From assembly GCA_002162875.1 (NCBI GenBank), contig MABA01000024.1:1-64000 (forward strand): a stretch of DNA of 64,000 bases, written 5' to 3'. The DNA is from Rhodobacterales bacterium 52_120_T64 (GTDB lineage: Bacteria; Pseudomonadota; Alphaproteobacteria; Rhodobacterales; Rhodobacteraceae). Shown here one piece after another: positions 61,000 to 64,000 of the stretch; within the stretch, counting starts at the first letter, position 1; every line of letters begins with the position of its first letter. The position numbers and the translations under genes are program-made. Under the pieces are notes generated by a model. It made no database searches, was not told the origin of the DNA, and saw only the letters and a program-made list of their open reading frames with translations.

Positions 61000-63753
61000 T
61001 TATTTTCGTACGGCTTCGACTTTTAGGGCCGAAAACTTGAATTCGGGGATTTTCCCGTAGGGGTCGAGTGCGGAGTTGGTAAGGATGTTGGCCGCCGCCT
61101 CGACGTAGGCGAAAGGGAGGAAGACGTTGTCTTCGGCGATGCCCCGATCGGCGCGAGCCATTATGGTGATGGTGCCGCGGCGCGTGGTTAGGCGTATCAT
61201 TTCACCGGGTTCGACGCCCATGCTTTTTAGTGTTCGCGGGTGAAGCGAGCAATTTGCTTCGGGTTCCATCGCGTTTAGGACGGTTGCGCGGCGTGTCATC
61301 GAACCGGTGTGCCAGTGTTCCAGTTGACGTCCTGTTATCAGGACGAAGGGATAGTCTTTATCCGGTGTTTCCGCTGGCGAAATAATGCTGGCAGGGGTGA
61401 ATCGTGCGCGTTTGTCAGGGCGCGGGAAGCCATCGGTGAAGACGATTGCTTGGCCGGGGTCCTCGGGCGACAGGCTTGGATAGGTGACGGTTTCGCGTTC
61501 TAGGCGTTCCCATGTGATGTTGTCGAGTGCCCCCATCACCAATTTCATTTCGGCGAAAACATCCGCTGGGTGCTCGTACTTCCAGTCCAGTCCAAGGCGT
61601 TGTGCCAAATCGACAGTAATCGCCCAATCAGGACGTGTTTCGCCCGGTGACGGGACAGCGGCGCGGCCCATTTGAACTTGGCGGTTGGTGTTGGTGACGG
61701 TACCGGTTTTTTCGGCCCAAGCAGAGGCTGGCAGGATAACGTCGGCGTAGTTGGCTGTTTCCGTCAGGAAGATGTCTTGCACAACGAGGTGGTCGAGTTT
61801 GGCGAGCGCGTCGCGGGCGTGTTCGACGTCTGGATCGGACATGGCGGGGTTTTCGCCAAGGATATACATACCGCTGATGTCATCGTTATGGATTGCGTCG
61901 ATGATTTCAACGACGGTCAGGCCTTTTTCGGCACCGAAGTCTTCGGATTGCCACAGGTCGATGAATTTGGCGCGGATCGCGTCATCGGTGACGGTTTGAT
62001 AGTCGGGCAAGAACATCGGGATCATTCCCGCGTCCGATGCGCCTTGCACGTTGTTTTGGCCGCGTAGCGGGTGGAGTCCGGTGCCCGGTTTACCGACGTT
62101 GCCTGTCATTAATGCCAATGAAATAAGGCAGCGCGCGTTGTCTGTGCCGTGGATGTGTTGCGAAACACCCATGCCCCAGAAGATCATCGCGGCTTTAGCA
62201 GTGGCGAACTCACGGGCGACCGTGCGCAGGGTTTCGACGTCTATTCCGCAGATCGGGGACATTTTCTCGGGTGAGAAATCAAGGAGGTGAGTTTTCATCG
62301 CTTCCCAGTTCTCGGTATATTTGGCGACGTACTCTTTATCGAAAAGTTCTTCTTCGACGATCACGTTCATGATGGCGTTCAGCAGTGCCACATCGGAACC
62401 CGGTTTCAATTTCAGGCGGTGATTGGCATGGCGGCCAAGGCCGACGCCGCGTGGGTCCATGATGATCATGTTGCCGCCGCGTTTGGAGAACTGCTTGAAG
62501 TATGTGGCGGCGACGGGGTGGTTCTCGATCGAGTTGGACCCGATGATGATTGCGCAATCGGCATTTTCGATTTCGTTGAAGGTGGCTGTAACGGCGGCGG
62601 AACCTACGTTTTCCATCAACGCTGCAACCGAGGAAGCATGACAGAGGCGCGTGCAATGATCGACGTTGTTGTGGTGGAATGCCGTACGGATGAGTTTCTG
62701 GAACAGGTAGGCTTCTTCGTTACTGCATTTCGCGGAGCCGAAACCGGCGATGGCTTTGCCACCTTTGGTGTCGCGCAGATTGGCGAGGCCGTTTGCGGCG
62801 GCTTCCATAGCTTCTTCCCACGATGCTTCGCGGAAATGTGTCAGCGGATTGGCGGGATCGACGTTCAAGCCTTTGGCTGGTGCATCGTCGCGCCGGATCA
62901 GTGGTTTGGTCAGGCGGTGCGGGTGGCTGATGTAGTCAAACCCGAAGCGGCCTTTGACGCAGAGGCGGTTTTCGTTGGCGGGGCCATCAACACCATCCAC
63001 CCATGCAATTTTGTCGTCTTTGATCTTGAAGGAAAGCAGGCAGCCGACACCACAATATGGGCAAACGGATTGGACTTCGCGGTCATAGTCATCGCTGTTT
63101 CCGTGTTCCATTTCATCCAGTGCCGTTGTGGGCATTAGTGCGCCAGTAGGGCAGGCTTGCACGCATTCGCCGCAAGCAACACAGGTGGAATCGCCCATCG
63201 GGTCGTTGAAATCAAAGGTAATTTCGGCGTTTCCGCCACGGTAGGACATGCCGATGACGTCATTAACTTGAACTTCGCGACATGCACGGACGCAGAGGTT
63301 GCAGTGGATGCAGGCATCTAGATTGATGCGCATGGCGACGTGGCTAGAGTCCAGCAGTGGCACTGCGATTTCAGACTTTGGAAACCGGCTGGTAGGAATG
63401 TCTTGCGCTTTGGCCATGTCCGAAAGGTGTGAAGATTCATCATGTGCTTGGTCGGGTTGGTCCGCGAGCAAAAGCTCCATCACCATTTTGCGCGATTTTT
63501 GGGCGCGCTCGGAGGATGATTTGACGGTCATACCTTCGGTCGGTGTGCGGATACAGGAGGCGGCCAACACGCGCTCGCCATCAATTTCCACCATGCAAGC
63601 ACGGCAGTTTCCGTCGCTGCGATAGCCAGGTTTGTCGGCATGGCACAGGTGTGGAATGTCGGTGCCGACGCGTTTGGCGACCTCCCAAATAGTCTCATCC
63701 GCCGAGGCCGTAACCTCGGTGCCATCTAGGGTGAAAGTGATCTGGTCTGACAT
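61000..63753 (-). CDS. fdhF: formate dehydrogenase alpha subunit (Mo/W, NAD-type)
   Basis: This 917-residue cytoplasmic enzyme oxidises formate to CO2. An N-terminal 2Fe-2S domain (Cys37, 50, 53, 67) is followed by two 4Fe-4S sets (CIHCNLC, CVACGEC), a further cluster at 231-265 (CPYCGVGC, LCVKG) and the molybdopterin domain. The catalytic residue is Cys371 in HCTRLCHAS; no selenocysteine is used. The C-terminal molybdopterin-binding part is complete. In FdsABG-type enzymes beta and gamma subunits and FdsC/D lie nearby; none is in the window upstream, and the gene here stands downstream of a GST tail. Partner subunits must be outside this window, or the protein works as a simpler type. Confidence 0.95.
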   Translation of the reverse strand: MSDQITFTLDGTEVTASADETIWEVAKRVGTDIPHLCHADKPGYRSDGNCRACMVEIDGERVLAASCIRTPTEGMTVKSSSERAQKSRKMVMELLLADQPDQAHDESSHLSDMAKAQDIPTSRFPKSEIAVPLLDSSHVAMRINLDACIHCNLCVRACREVQVNDVIGMSYRGGNAEITFDFNDPMGDSTCVACGECVQACPTGALMPTTALDEMEHGNSDDYDREVQSVCPYCGVGCLLSFKIKDDKIAWVDGVDGPANENRLCVKGRFGFDYISHPHRLTKPLIRRDDAPAKGLNVDPANPLTHFREASWEEAMEAAANGLANLRDTKGGKAIAGFGSAKCSNEEAYLFQKLIRTAFHHNNVDHCTRLCHASSVAALMENVGSAAVTATFNEIENADCAIIIGSNSIENHPVAATYFKQFSKRGGNMIIMDPRGVGLGRHANHRLKLKPGSDVALLNAIMNVIVEEELFDKEYVAKYTENWEAMKTHLLDFSPEKMSPICGIDVETLRTVAREFATAKAAMIFWGMGVSQHIHGTDNARCLISLALMTGNVGKPGTGLHPLRGQNNVQGASDAGMIPMFLPDYQTVTDDAIRAKFIDLWQSEDFGAEKGLTVVEIIDAIHNDDISGMYILGENPAMSDPDVEHARDALAKLDHLVVQDIFLTETANYADVILPASAWAEKTGTVTNTNRQVQMGRAAVPSPGETRPDWAITVDLAQRLGLDWKYEHPADVFAEMKLVMGALDNITWERLERETVTYPSLSPEDPGQAIVFTDGFPRPDKRARFTPASIISPAETPDKDYPFVLITGRQLEHWHTGSMTRRATVLNAMEPEANCSLHPRTLKSMGVEPGEMIRLTTRRGTITIMARADRGIAEDNVFLPFAYVEAAANILTNSALDPYGKIPEFKFSALKVEAVRK

Positions 63754-63840
63754 TGTAGGCTCCGGATGAGACGTGTTTGACGCAGAGTATAATCATGCCC
63801 CTATCGCGCTGGTCGTGTGTGAAGCGACCTGTAACGTATG

Positions 63841-64000
63841 TTACCCGACGGGAATTGTTGCAACCAGAGACGGGCGCTCGCGTATTTCGGCTTCCCATGT
63901 GGCCAGTGTCGGATGCGTGTCACGCCAGTTGCGGTCATCGTGTCGGAAGTCCACATAGTCAAGCGCGGCCGCGACAGCGAGGACGGGCAGGTTTTTCTGT
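63841..64000 (-). CDS. C-terminus of a glutathione S-transferase-family protein, cut by the right edge
   Basis: The minus strand encodes a frame that enters from the window edge and ends at a TAA (63841-63843). It reads LPVLAVAAALDYVDFRHDDR then NWRDTHPTLATWEAEIRERPS, the closing helix pair of bacterial GSTs. About 50 residues are visible. The start and thioredoxin domain are outside. It lies upstream of the formate dehydrogenase gene with an 87-base gap. Confidence 0.75.
   Translation of the reverse strand, partial: QKNLPVLAVAAALDYVDFRHDDRNWRDTHPTLATWEAEIRERPSLVATIPVG

Noticed and set aside
62287-63138. 283-codon plus-strand frame
   Set aside because: Fully opposite the formate dehydrogenase gene, whose cluster and catalytic motifs are intact; no ribosome site.
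63000-63753. Selenocysteine (in-frame TGA) in formate dehydrogenase
   Set aside because: The catalytic position is an ordinary Cys codon (HCTRLCHAS) and the frame has no internal TGA.
1-64000. CRISPR array, rRNA operon or intact insertion sequence
   Set aside because: No regularly spaced identical repeats, no rRNA-like segment and no transposase with flanking inverted repeats was found on reading the window.

Overview
The window reads as a chromosomal segment of a marine-type alphaproteobacterium, most likely family Rhodobacteraceae (Roseobacter group). The inference rests on gene order and content: irr facing away from fabA-fabB-fabI, leuS-lptE-holA, an initiator-tRNA-like island attachment site, a ScfR-type regulator beside a sodium-symporter/histidine-kinase fusion, an NAD-type formate dehydrogenase alpha subunit and a general porin. 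Base composition is moderate and most genes sit in short-spaced or overlapping operons.

Layout. Positions 1-3773 are the integrase end of an integrative element: an AlpA-like excisionase, an unknown 262-residue protein, an HNH nuclease and a tyrosine integrase, closed by a 45-base copy of the 3' half of initiator tRNA (fMet). Positions 3774-6127 are flanking DNA with a lipoprotein, two strong hairpin terminators and the decayed remains of a second element (primase/helicase and a second integrase tail). Positions 6128-16460 form a divergent sugar-type catabolic locus: PIG-L deacetylase and ROK regulator on the minus strand, and a complete ABC importer, an argininosuccinate-lyase-like enzyme and a PfkB kinase on the plus strand. 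An IS6-like transposase remnant and a mostly gene-free kilobase follow, then TadE and a TadG-like protein with a solenoid of Gly-Ser repeats (17999-19749).

Positions 19812-31831 carry an RND efflux pair, an AEC transporter, two very small genes, a TPR protein with a CadC/cyclase-associated N-terminal domain, and a sulfur/amino-acid run (sseA, GNAT, aspartate-type aminotransferase, ornithine-cyclodeaminase-like). A Tat-exported MsrB separates this from positions 32443-44217, which look like one short-chain-carboxylate module. On the minus strand are a ScfR-like regulator, a receiver-only response regulator, a small membrane protein and a symporter-histidine kinase. Divergently, on the plus strand, are a five-gene HAAT-type ABC importer and acetyl-CoA synthetase, ending in a clear terminator.

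Positions 44288-64000 are mostly housekeeping: irr, fabA-fabB-fabI, a coupled five-gene run (haloacid dehalogenase, hydrolase, PLP deaminase, two flavoproteins), a GST, holA-lptE-leuS, a porin with a readable promoter and terminator, yggS, a Kef-type antiporter, formate dehydrogenase alpha and the tail of another GST.

The two most interesting modules are the 6-16 kb catabolic locus, whose enzyme set (deacetylase, C-N lyase with altered signatures, sugar kinase) suggests breakdown of an N-acylated or N-substituted amino-sugar conjugate, and the 32-44 kb locus, which joins acetate-type sensing, ABC uptake and CoA activation. Functions given for both are inference from families and context.
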